Source: Vicugna pacos (Eukaryota; Chordata; Mammalia; Artiodactyla; Camelidae). Taken from it: a stretch of DNA of 64,000 nt. Shown here one piece after another: positions 13,071-23,179 of this stretch (positions are counted from its first letter, which is position 1; every line of letters starts with the position of its first letter). The DNA is taken from contig NC_132998.1 of assembly GCF_048564905.1 (NCBI RefSeq), forward strand, positions 57,112,484 through 57,176,483, written 5' to 3'. The notes below the pieces were generated by a model. That model saw nothing but the letters and a program-made list of their open reading frames with translations. It searched no databases and was not told the DNA's origin. Made by a program: the position numbers and the translations under genes.

Positions 13071-13829
13071 GTCCGTGTGGCCTCTTTCTGCACCCCCTCC
13101 CCGCACCAGGGCTGCAGGCCTGGCGTGGAGTGGAGGAGGGGGATGGGGGACATGAAAGGGGGCTCAGCACCAGGCATCACCTGACCCCCGCCAAGGCACT
13201 CACAGACCACAGAGACCAGGGGGTGTGCCTGTCTGGTGACTTGGGGGCCAGGGAGGATTGACAGGTCAGGTGGAGCGTGGACCACTGTTGTCTGAAGGCC
13301 ATGGTTCTCCAGACAGTGGGGATCCACCCAGGCAGGGAGGTGACGTGATTAGCTCTGCATTTAGGAAAAGGCCCTCTTGGCCGGTGGGAGGAGAAGTCTT
13401 GGAGAAGGGTGAGAGGGGAAGCCGGGAGAGCCGTGGGAGGAGGCTCCTACAGAGAGGAGATGGGGGAAGCAAAGAGGGGCCCCAGATAGGGCTCGAGGGG
13501 ACAGAGAGGGTGTATGAGCAGCGGGGAGTCTTGAGCCAGCTGGACACAGTGCGGGGCCGGCATGCCTGGTGGCAGGAGTACGGGGTCAGGGGAGTTGGGA
13601 GGCCAGGCAGGGCAGCTCGGCAGGACCCCTGGTGCGTCCCCCTCGGGAGGCTGGAGGGCACCCTGTCTATGGGAATTGCTTGCTTTGCCAGTTTACAAAG
13701 GAAGGTGAAAACTAAGTACCAGCTGATCTGACCTAAATTAACCACATGCGTCCTTCCTTCCCAGAGAGAAGCCCCACAGAGCTGAGCCCCTGCTGGTGGC
13801 TGGGTTCCAGCACCTTCTCAGGGCAGGCT

Positions 13830-14160
13830 GGAGCATGCTCAGGTGGTCGGGTCACTATGGAGCGCCCGCAGTGTGCTCGGCACTGATCTAGTGAACTAGA
13901 CAGACCAGTGCTCTGTCCTCATGGAGTTCCCATCCCAGCAGGGGAAGTCAGATCAGGACGGGCTATGAAGACCCTCAGGAGAGGGGTGGGATGGACAGGG
14001 CCCGGGGAGAGGGTGGAGCGGCTTCAGAGGTAGGGGTCAGGGAGGGGATACCTGAGTAGGGCACTGAGTGCAGAAGTGGGGAGCGCAGCGGCCTGGGGGA
14101 GGCTGTCAGGTCTGGTCCCTGAGGAAGCCGGGAGTCCAGAGTGGAATGGCTAAGAGATGG
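13830..14160 (-). repeat. L2 3' region
   Basis: Antisense L2: CGCAGTGTGCTCGGCACTGA, CTCATGGAGTTCCCATCCCA, GCAGGGGAAGTCAGATC. Confidence 0.6.
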
Positions 14161-14787
14161 CTTTTAAGGGAGGAATTTGGGTCAACATGTGGCTCCATCT
14201 AATTTTTGATTTGAAAGCTGGGCTTCCGTTTGAGAATGATGGTAAGAAAGGAGGGCAGGTCAGGGAGGACCTCCCCTCCAATGTCACAGGCACCGGAGAG
14301 CAGGGTCTCCTGCCAGGTCTTTGTATCCCCAACACCCAGCACAGGACCATCCAGAGAGCAGGCTTCGGTCTCCTCGCCTGTGAGACGGGGGTGTGACCCT
14401 GAGCTGTTACCCCCAACCCCCGCAGCAAGCTGAGTCCAGCTCTCCCTCTTATCTGATCCAACTCGCTTCTCCTGGCCCCACCAAACCGTCCCATCCCCGG
14501 CTCCAGCGCTCTCTGGACCTTTATCTCTGTGCCAGAGATCACGAGCTGCCTGCTTTCCCCAACTCTACTCTGCCCGGCTGCCCCCACCCTCCAGTGCAGA
14601 GGGCTCAGTGTGACTTATTTCCCCTCCCTGTCACAGGGGTGCAGGCTCTGCAGCAGCTGGTACAGAACTGAGCAACTCTGTAGGGAAGGCAAAGAGGGTG
14701 GGGTGCAGGACTGGCCGCATACAGGGCAGGGCCCGATGCAAAACAAAAATGCAGGGCCCCGTGTTCAAACGTTAAGAATTTCGGTAT

Positions 14788-14832
14788 ATGGTAAACTGAC
14801 TATACCTTAATTAAAAAAAACTTACTAAAAAA
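14788..14832 (+). mobile_element. Very short L1 tail (first insertion)
   Basis: About 20 bases of the L1 3' end (GTAAACTGACTATACCTTAA) followed by an A-rich tail. It sits between AGAATTTCGGTAT (14775-14787) and AGAATTTCAGTAT (14833-14845), which look like a target-site duplication. Confidence 0.55.
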
Positions 14833-14842
14833 AGAATTTCAG

Positions 14843-15045
14843 TATGTACAAAGTAGATAAACAATGAGGTCCTACTGGATAGCACAGAGAACTATATTCA
14901 ATATCTTGTAATAATTAATAATGAGAAAGAATATATATATATGTATAGCTGAATCACTATGCTGTACACCAGAAACACAACATTGTACATCAACTATACT
15001 TCAGTAAAAAAAAAGCAAACAAATAAAAAACAACACCAACAAGAG
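14843..15045 (+). mobile_element. 5'-truncated L1 tail (second insertion)
   Basis: Artiodactyl-type L1 3' end: ATAGCACAGAGAACTATATT, CAATATCTTGTAATAATTAA, GCTGTACACCAGAAACAC, CATCAACTATACTTCAGTAA and an A-rich tail. A 10-bp direct repeat AGAATTTCAG flanks it at 14833-14842 and 15046-15055. Confidence 0.85.
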
Positions 15046-15354
15046 AGAATTTCAGGATGGGGACATTAGAGCATTAAACCAAGTGCAGGACCCTTCAGAC
15101 TGCGGGGTGCTCTGCCCACCCAGAAGCTGGCCCTCTCCCCGGCTCAACTCCTTAGAGTCCTGTCTGTCCGTCTGCAGTGTTGCCCAGGACAACCAAATCC
15201 ACTTGGGGCCACCAGGGGCCAGCCTTTCCAGGTTGCTGAGAGCGACTGGCCCTACCCCGGCCCCTCTAGTCCTGCCATCTTGCACCCAGAGAACTCGCCT
15301 CCCCTCTCCCTGCACAGAGTAGGCGCCCAGGCAATGAGCGCAGCGTCTCTCAGC

Positions 15355-15450
15355 CCAACACCGCCTCTTAAAGAAAGGGAAACTGAGGCTCAGAGAAGGG
15401 AAGCCATTGGTCTAAGGTTTTTGAGTCAGGGGGGTCTCCAGCCCTGCTGT
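15355..15450 (-). repeat. MIR fragment
   Basis: Antisense MIR: GGGAAACTGAGGCTCAGAGA, AGGGAAGCCATTGGTC. Confidence 0.65.
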
Positions 15451-16039
15451 GACAGGCAGAGACAGGAGCACGGGCAGTGCCAGCACAGGCCTGGTGACGA
15501 TGACCTTCTGCAGGACCGGCCTCCCTTCCCTCGGCACTGGAAGGTGCTGAGAAATGTTTGATGGCTGACGGTGAGTGTGCAGATAAGGGCAGGCGTGGGG
15601 AGGGGCCCTGGTGCCAGGCCACTTGGGAAGCTGGGAACTGAACTGGGGCAGGAATCAGTTTTCCCAGGCTTCCTACTCAGGTTTCTCTGCCCCCTTCCTG
15701 GCTGTCTGCCGTTCTCCTTCCTCGGGCTGGGGTCCCTGAGGCAACCGAAGCCTGGATCAGTGTCCCGGGGAGATTTGTAAGTAGAGGGAGCCCAGCCCAC
15801 CTAGGGGACAGGCCCCCGAGCTGCTGTGAACCTCAGCTTACCCCACGGGCACCCTGGGTATAAAAACACCCATCTCCCGTGAGGTCAAACGAGGTGACCT
15901 GTGTGTGACATTTCATCCAGGTCCCAGCACACAGTAGGTACTCAATGATGGTAGCTGTGATACATCCTTCTAGGGCCTCTCCATGAAGTTCAATTCAGGT
16001 TAACTCAAAACACGTGTATCGTGTATAAGACAAAGTGTA

Positions 16040-16440
16040 GATTACACTGTGCATAAGACACTCTCCTAAGACAGTGGGAAGACCTGAAAAGAACCAAGCA
16101 CGGCCCCTGCCTTCCAGCAGCTCATGGTCTTGGGAAAGATCAGACAAAGTCACTCTGGGGAATAAGAGACTCCCTCCAGCTGGATCAGAAAGGCTTCCTG
16201 GAGGAGGGGGCATGTGAGCTCTTAGACATGTGGACGTGGGAAGGAAAGGCCCTCCAGGCAGAGGGAACAGCTGGAGCAAAGGCCCTGAGGTAGAAATGCC
16301 CAGGGAGTGTTTGGTGACCAGGAGGCGGGAAGCAGACAGAACAGGAAGTGAAGTGCTGAGCCCTGAAGCCAGAGAAGGTCCCATAGAGCCTTGAACGCCG
16401 AGCTACGGAGCTGGGGGGCTGTCCTGAGAGGGATGGGGGC
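16040..16440 (-). repeat. L2 3' region
   Basis: Antisense L2: CCTGCCTTCCAGCAGCTCAT, AGGCTTCCTGGAGGAGG, CTCCAGGCAGAGGGAACAGC, GGAGCAAAGGCCCTGAGGTA. Confidence 0.75.
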
Positions 16441-16949
16441 CCGCTGAGCATTGGTGAGGGAGGGACTGGTGCTTGCGGTTTACCCTTCCCTGAGTCTGAC
16501 ACCCACGTCCTCCTACGAACAGACCCGTCAGGTGACAGCCCTGCCTCCACACCCAACACGAGGGCAGGCCTCCGATTGGCCTCCAGGAGGCACTGCCCTT
16601 TCCCCCGGGACACGCGTGTGCCCCACTTCGGCTCTCTGTGTCAAGGCCCTCAATTACCTCCTCCTCCACCCACCCCACCCCTATCCTGCCACTCCTCCGA
16701 CCCAGCCCCTCTTCCACCCTGCGCTGCCTCAGGCCAGCGCTCCGCTCCCCTGGGAGCCCTCGGCGATCATCTGGCTTTGGTTACTGGATCAGCAGGCAGC
16801 TGTGCCGGGCACAGACTGGTTGTGGCACGACCCCAAGTGCCCACGCACGCACGCCTGGCACACAGGAAGTGCCTGAAAAGGGTGGGCTTGGTGATGCATG
16901 TCCCCCCCACCCCCCGTCCTCTGAGCAGCCAGCCCGCCCTCAGAACTCA

Positions 16950-17105
<156 letters not shown>

Positions 17106-17234
17106 CTAGCCTGGTCCTCAGGGAAGACCCAAGCCCTCCCCTCTGGGCCTCAGTGTCCCCATCTGAGACTCCCTGTATCCTTCTTCTCACACCTGGGAGT
17201 CAGAAGACTTCTCTGGGGTGTTCACTAAAGGGCA

Positions 17235-17335
17235 GACTTCGGGGTCCTACCCCTGAGACTCTGGATCATGGGTGTGGGGTGGAGCTGGGAATCTGTATTT
17301 TTAATAGGCTGTCCCCAGGTGACATGGATGTGGGC
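17235..17335 (+). repeat. hAT-like MER fragment
   Basis: GGGAATCTGTATTTTTAATA followed by CCCCAGGTGACATGGATG resembles the inner part of a Charlie-group non-autonomous element. The exact family is not resolved. Confidence 0.35.
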
Positions 17336-17424
17336 CAAAGGGTTAAGAGCATGGGGTGCCAGGAGGCCAGCTGCAATGGACAAGGCCGCAGGCCCCTGGT
17401 GCCTGACCAGGGTGCTGCCATCAC

Positions 17425-17510
17425 TCCCCTGGGATTCAGATCCCTGTTTCACCACCTACCCAGTAGTGGTACAACCTTAGGCAAGTCACTTAACCTCCCT
17501 ATGCCTCAGG
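17425..17510 (+). repeat. MIR, left of a tandem pair
   Basis: Sense MIR: GGGATTCAGATCCCTGTTTC, ACCTTAGGCAAGTCACTTAA, CCTCCCTATGCCTCAGG. It stops where a second MIR begins. Confidence 0.75.
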
Positions 17511-17682
17511 AATCAGAGAGACCAGGGTTCAAATCCCGTGAAGTCTTGGCAAATGACTTAACTTCTTTGAGCCTCAGTTTTCCCACCTGTAAAATGGGCC
17601 TAATATTAGGTTTGGTGGGAAGAGAAAATGTGACTCAGCCCAGGGTCTGACACATAGTACTAAATTAGGGATGGCCGCCATT
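17511..17682 (+). repeat. MIR, right of a tandem pair
   Basis: Sense MIR: GACCAGGGTTCAAATCCCGT, TTTGAGCCTCAGTTTTCCCA, CCTGTAAAATGGGCCTAATA, GGTCTGACACATAGTACTAA. Confidence 0.8.
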
Positions 17683-17939
17683 ATCTGCGCTGTCTTCACC
17701 CTCAGCCTGCTGGGCTGGGAGGGGGTGCAGGTAGCTCTGGGCCTTCCCCTGCTCCACCAGGTTTCGTCACTTCCTGCTCAGAGGGGGCTGGCCCCCTCTC
17801 CTCCTCACCCCTCCCCAGGGCCTGCCACCAAGGTAACTTTGAACAACTGGAACGTTGCCCTTGGCTTCCGCCCTCCCCTCTTCAGATCAGATACAAAGCA
17901 GAAGTGAGCGGGGCTGGGCAGGCGGGCAGATAACGGGCA

Positions 17940-17995
17940 GCCATGCATCAGAATCAGCTGAGGCCTGCCTGATAAACCAGCCCGCCCCAGGACAG
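17940..17995 (+). repeat. hAT-like MER fragment
   Basis: ATGCATCAGAATCAGCTGAG then CCTGATAAACCAGCC resembles the left part of a Charlie-group element (CATCAGAATCACCTG type). Confidence 0.35.
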
Positions 17996-18174
17996 GAAAA
18001 TCGAGTCTCAAGGCCTCAGGCTGCCCCTCTGTAGGATGATAGGGCTGGATAAGAGGCCTGTCCAGCTGGAACACGCTGGGGTGCCAGGGCTGCACCTACA
18101 GGAAACCCCAGGAGGTACCTGGGGGCTGGACCCTAAGACAGCGTTGCTGGCCAGGCTGGAGAGGCTGGAGAGAT

Positions 18175-18275
18175 TAGCATATTGAACCTGTCATTTTACA
18201 GATGAGGAAACTGAGGTCTGTAGCGGGACACGACAACCTGAGGTTGTCCCTGAGATCTGACAGCTGAGTAGGCCC
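18175..18275 (-). repeat. MIR
   Basis: Antisense MIR: GTCATTTTACAGATGAGGAA, ACTGAGGTCTGTAGCGG. Confidence 0.75.
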
Positions 18276-18419
18276 CTCAGCCCAGCCTGGCCCGCACTGA
18301 CCCCCACAGTCACCCTCCCGCCCCCTCCCCCCTTCTTAGCTCTGTGTCCCGTGCCCCTCCCCCTTCTGCTCCTCATCCCCCACACATCCTCCCCAGCCAG
18401 GCAGGCTGACGTTAGGAGG

Positions 18420-18612
18420 CCACCTTTATTGAGTATGTGTGTGCATGCAGGACAACCGCTCCGAGCATCTCAAGTGACACCACATCAACCCTGAGAGCAT
18501 GGACCTCTTCCCAGACTGCCAAGCTGAGGTTCAGAGAGGCAGTGTGACTTGCCTAAGGCCACACAGCAGTGCAAGTCAGTAACTAAAGCCAATAACTAAA
18601 GCCCAGGTCAGC
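18420..18612 (-). repeat. MIR
   Basis: Antisense MIR: TTTATTGAGTATGTGTGTGC, GCTGAGGTTCAGAGAGGCAG, TGACTTGCCTAAGGCCACAC. Confidence 0.75.
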
Positions 18613-18935
18613 CTGGGGACCCACCCTCACTAGCATCCACAGAGTAGAAGACTTGAGGATCCAGGAGAGAGGGGCCCCAGGCACCCCCAACCACAGTCCT
18701 TGTACCCTCCACCTAGGCAGGTTCTGGGGTGAGATAGGCAGCAACAGTGGAGCTGTTCTCAGCTCACCCCCCGGGGTTCTCTCTGGGCCCTGAGAGAAAA
18801 AGGGAGCCCTTCCTCCAGCTGCCTCCCAGGGACTCCTATATCTGCAGGGCAGGGGGCTTCCCCAGAGTTGCCCGGGGCGGGGGTCTCAGGGTTACCCCAG
18901 GAGGGAGCTGTGTGCAAGTCCAGCCAGGTACCTAC

Positions 18936-18970
18936 CCATCTCCCACCACCACACACTTGATGGCCTGCAT
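18936..18970 (-). CDS. RAC2: RAC2 coding exon 1 (residues 1-12)
   Basis: Encodes MQAIKCVVVGDG, the first beta strand and the start of the P-loop. The ATG is at 18968-18970 on the reverse strand. The exon ends inside codon 12 (GG) before the donor GTAGGT. The family start is conserved and no other in-frame ATG gives a RAC N-terminus. Confidence 0.96.
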
Positions 18971-19120
18971 CGTGTCCGAGGCCTGGGGGGCGGTGGTGGT
19001 GACAGTTCGGGGCACGGAGCGTTTCTGCAGGCACCGGGGGTGATGAGAGCCTGGACAGGCGCCCTGACCGAGGAGCAGCAGCAGCGAGACAGAAGGCAGG
19101 AGGAAGCGGAAGGGGAACTT
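18971..19120 (-). promoter_or_regulatory. RAC2: RAC2 5' UTR and proximal promoter candidate
   Basis: Sequence directly upstream of the RAC2 start codon. No TATA box is evident. At 19099-19117 the plus strand has three GGAA cores close together (GGAGGAAGCGGAAGGGGAA), the binding core of ETS factors such as PU.1, which fits leukocyte-restricted expression. Promoter function and the start site are inference. Confidence 0.45.
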
Positions 19121-19324
19121 ACCCAAGCTGCTGCCCCCACGGCCGTTTGCAGAAGGCGGAGCATGTGGTCTGGCAGAACAGCTCAAGGGTGGGGTGGCCC
19201 TCAGGTGCTGGGCTGGGCTGGGCCACCCCCACAGGCATCCTGGCTCTGGAGCACCAGCGGGAGACTCACTTCCATGGATGAGGCCAGAGTTGTTCTCCAA
19301 GAACTTGAGGCTTCCAAGAATTTA

Positions 19325-19760
19325 GTTCTAAGCAATAAGCATTTAATGAGCACCTACTGTGTGCCAGGTACGGTATCAGGTGCCGATGAGTCCAGGATGC
19401 AGGAATTATAGCCGGTCCCTTGGGAGGATACAAGCTCATCACAGGTGTCCACAAAACAAGGCAGGAAGTGATGGGGGACCACGGAGGACTGACAGGGAGG
19501 GGACCTCAGAGTTACACAGAGGGTGAGCTGGGGCCTGCGAGGTGGCATTTAAGCCAGCACTTGAAAGCTGGGGTCAGAGAGAGGGCACTCCAGAAGGGAT
19601 TCTGAGCAAGTCAGAGGGGTCAGTGGGGGTCCCCTGAGTGTGGAAGGATGGGAGAGACACAGGGGGAGGGTGATGAGGCAGGAAGGGACTGAGTGGGGGG
19701 TTGTGTGCACTGATGGAGAAGGGAAAATAGAAGGGAAGTGGTAGGCAGTGCCCCATGCCA
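19325..19760 (-). repeat. L2 3' region
   Basis: Antisense L2: AATAAGCATTTAATGAGCAC, CTACTGTGTGCCAGGTACGG, then internal GGCATTTAAGCCAGCACTTG and GGCACTCCAGAAGGGATTC. Confidence 0.65.
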
Positions 19761-20617
19761 GCCCGGCCCTCCACTGGAGGCAGCCCTGGGGACCAGGCAC
19801 ACTTGCTCAGGAACCATGTCCATTTTAACGATGCTAAAACGGGATCTGAGAAGTCAGTTGATTCACTAGACTTGCCCAGGCTGAAATCAACTCCGGGGCC
19901 AAGTGACTCCCAACTCTTCTGTCACCCCAGCTGCCATCTGGGGGACAAAGCCTGAGTTCTGCAGTCAGGTGGGGAGGGCGAGTGCCCCTCCTCAGCCACA
20001 GGGAGACTCCGGATCTGAGCGGGCACTGTGTCTCCGCAGGGGGCTCCAAGTTCACCCAGCTTTTACTCTTCGCTGCCATGGCTCCCCCATGCCCAGCACC
20101 CTTCCGGTTCCAAGGATGAGGGGTGAGGAGGGGATGGGCAGAGCCGCTGGTCACCCACCCCAGATTCCCTCAGGACAAACTGGGACACTGGCAGGAGAGT
20201 GTGGAGCGCTGGGTGTGCTGGGCGGCCAGTGCCCCTCCCACTCCCCATGGTGGGAGCACCCGAGCCCAGCCTTCCCAGAGCTTCCACACAAGCTGCAGGG
20301 TTTGCAGAAAGGGAAATGCTGCCTCCCCAAGGACCTGCTCCAACATTTGGCTAGCCAGTGATTAAGATCTGACAATAATTTTGATGTGTTTGTTCTGAGC
20401 TTTGCATGGGCTGAGCAGAAATAGTGGGGAGCACTTCACAGCGCCTGGCCAGGGTCAGGAGGCCAAGTGTCCCCTTGGTGACCCACCTGGGTGCCTCACA
20501 GGCCACCTAAGGTCTTGTTCTGTTCCCCCCTCCCCCCGCATCCACATTCTTTTTTCCAACCACTGTGATCCCGTAAGGGCAACCTCTGTGTTAATCTAAC
20601 AAAAACAATATACTAAG

Positions 20618-20885
20618 TGCAATGTGGGATCCAGGATTGGATCCTGGAACAGGAGTCAGTGAGAAAAGTAGTGAAGTCCAAGACAAATCTAAAATTAGAG
20701 AACGGTATTGTACCAAGGTTAATGTCTTCGTTTTGATAAATGCACTCTGGTTATGTAAATGCTGTGAATATAGGGGAAACTGGGTGAAGGATATCATGAG
20801 CTCTCTTATTGTCCTTGAAATTTTTCTGTAAATCTGAAACTATTCCAAAATAAGGTGTTCATTAAAAAAAAAGGAAAAGAAAAAA
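20618..20885 (+). repeat. Old mammalian L1 (L1M) 3' end
   Basis: Sense L1M tail: GTGGGATCCAGGATTGGATC, GTTTTGATAAATGCACTCTG, GGGGAAACTGGGTGAAGG, TTTTCTGTAAATCTGAAACT and an A-rich end. Confidence 0.75.
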
Positions 20886-21129
20886 GAATAATGCACCTCT
20901 TTGGGAAGATACAGTCAATGAATATGGTCACATGACTTGCTAAGGGATATATGTACTGGATTTTATTCCCCATTAGCCGCCTGGGGTGGAGATTCCTTGT
21001 GCAGTAAACAACCTACCCAACCGTACACAGCCACGACAGCCTTAGAAATGCACCTGCCCTCCATCTTGAGAAGGCCACTATCCAGGAGAGCCCAAGAAAA
21101 ATTCTCGCTGACTTACAGCCACCAGACTC

Positions 21130-21430
21130 CTTCCTTCATTCTGCATGCACTGATTATGCACCACTTGAATATCTAGCTCTGGGCTTGGCACTGCAGTGGT
21201 TACAAAACAAGGAAGACCAGAAGCTGCCCCTGAAGAACTCGTGACCTGTAAGGAGAGCTAGATAGGGGCCTGTGGGCTCACAGGACATCTTGGGATCTGC
21301 AGGTGGCCCTCAGGCTGTGAGGAGAGGCCAGGGCCAGGAGGGGAACAAGATGGGGAGGGAGGCTGGATGACAGCAGCTGGTGGCTGCAGGGCTGGAAGGA
21401 TAGTAGCAATCTCAGGGTGCTTCTAGCACA
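21130..21430 (-). repeat. L2 3' region
   Basis: Antisense L2: GCTCTGGGCTTGGCACTGCA, GTGGTTACAAAACAAGG, GCTGCCCCTGAAGAACTCGT. Confidence 0.55.
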
Positions 21431-21469
21431 GCGACCGCTGCTCTCAGCCCTGGTCAGTGGTGGCTCTGT

Positions 21470-21660
21470 TTTCTTTTTTTTAAGTTTTAAAAAGTCGTTC
21501 GTTGAAGTAGAACTTACATTCAGTAAAATTCACCCCAAAATTTGACACACGCAATCACCACCATAATCAAAGTACAGAACAGTTCTTCAAAAGTCCCCCA
21601 AGCCCTTTGCAAACAAACTCCTCCCTGATCTTTAGGAACCCATAGATCTGTCAAAGGGAC
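21470..21660 (-). repeat. Old L1 3' UTR fragment
   Basis: Antisense L1M: TTGAAGTAGAACTTACATTC, AGTAAAATTCACCCC, CACACGCAATCACCACC, AAAGTACAGAACAGTTC. Confidence 0.6.
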
Positions 21661-22114
21661 CAAATTTAATCATTAGAATGATCTATTATAGAAAAAACTG
21701 TAAGCACATAAAGATTTTAAGAGGATTCCTTGGAACATGTAATCTTTAAAACAGTCAAAAGAAATGGGACTTAAAATTAAAGTGGTTGACAAAGTTGACT
21801 TACGGTAGTTGTAACTACATCAACCCAGTTACTGTGTCAAGCTTCAGGCTGGGGCTGGTTGGAAGAAAAATGATTTTAAATGATAGAATTGAATTCTACA
21901 GACATTTTTTATGGGGCAGATATATGCTGTTACAGATACTTGGCACCTTTCCAAAAGTTCACCCCTGCTACCGCCATGAAAGGGACAAAGAAAGCCAAAA
22001 CCTTTATTCCGTATAAGCCAGTCATCACATGTTCAAACACACCTTATCTTCTTGAAAAGCTTCTTTCAAGCGCCAGCCCTGAAGTTTGTCAGCATCTTGA
22101 ACTGGGGCCGAGCC

Positions 22115-22305
22115 ATGCACCGTGGCTCTATTATTCCCCCATTTTACAGATGAGGAAACCGAGGCCCAGAGAGGCTCATGGACTTGTCCAGATGACACAC
22201 CTGTAGCCACCACACTGGAAGTAAATATAGGTCTCCTTATTCAATACCCTCATTTCACAGATGGGGAAACTGAGGCCCATGTCTCTGAGACCAAAGCCAA
22301 GATGC
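22115..22305 (-). repeat. Two MIR fragments in tandem
   Basis: The MIR tail core occurs twice: CATTTTACAGATGAGGAAAC with CGAGGCCCAGAGAGGC, and about 110 bp later CATTTCACAGATGGGGAAAC with TGAGGCCCATG. Confidence 0.75.
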
Positions 22306-22344
22306 AACAGCCCTGGACTCCTGTCCAGTCCTCTTCACTGTTTC

Positions 22345-22820
22345 TTTTTCCTCTTCTTAAAAAATATCTGTATTATGATATAGTTTATAGACAATAAATG
22401 AATCCATTTAAAGTGTACAGTTCCATTTGTTTGCACAGAAATACACACCCATGAAACCTCCATCACCGTCAAGATGCAGAACATCCCAGAACACTCCTAC
22501 TGCCGTGGAAAGTTTCCTCACACCCCTGCTCAGCCCACCCACCCCACCCCCACCCCCACCCCCTCACACAGCAGCTCTGGTCTGCTTTCCGTCATGACAG
22601 ATGACTTTGCATCTTCTGAAATTTCACATAAATGGAATCACACACATGCAGCCTCTTGCACTCGGCATGTTTCTGAGGCCCCTCTGTGCTGTTGCGTGCG
22701 CCGTGGTCCATCCCCTTTCATTAGTGAGCAGCGTTCCGTCCAGGGATGTGTCACAGTTTGGTTATTCATCCAGTCCTATCTTCCTTTAATCACACTTTGC
22801 CAGCTCACTGAATCACAGAA
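22345..22820 (-). repeat. Old L1 3' fragment
   Basis: Antisense L1M: CATTTAAAGTGTACAGTTCC, CCATGAAACCTCCATCACC, AAATGGAATCACACACATGC, GTTATTCATCCAGTCC. Confidence 0.65.
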
Positions 22821-22824
22821 GCAC

Positions 22825-23170
22825 GGGGCCTCTGGGCATGCGTGGAAGGATCGTAAAGGCCATCGTTATCCAACCCTGCCTTTGTACCATTGGTATCCAA
22901 CACTTGGTTCACTGCCCACAAAGCAGCTGCCCAGCCCTTGCTCACATATCTCCAATGATGGGGAACTCATTCCCTTAGAAGACAGTCTCTTCCATCCTTG
23001 GGCAGCTGGGCCTGTTGGAACACCCTTCCTCATTTTCAGCCCAATCCGCCTCCCTAGACTGTGCCCACAGAGGTCTTCTCATCCAGAGGCCACTCAGATC
23101 AGTCAGCCCCCTCCTTCCCACCACGGGCCTCAGGGTTCAGAAGCACAGGCTCCACCAAGGAGTGTGCTGG
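22825..23170 (-). repeat. L3/CR1-like LINE fragment
   Basis: GATGGGGAACTCATTCCCTT, GGAACACCCTTCCTC and CCCAATCCGCCTCCCT resemble antisense CR1/L3 3' sequence (GGGGAACTCACTACC type). Divergence makes the call tentative. Confidence 0.4.
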
Positions 23171-23179
23171 TAAATGTTT

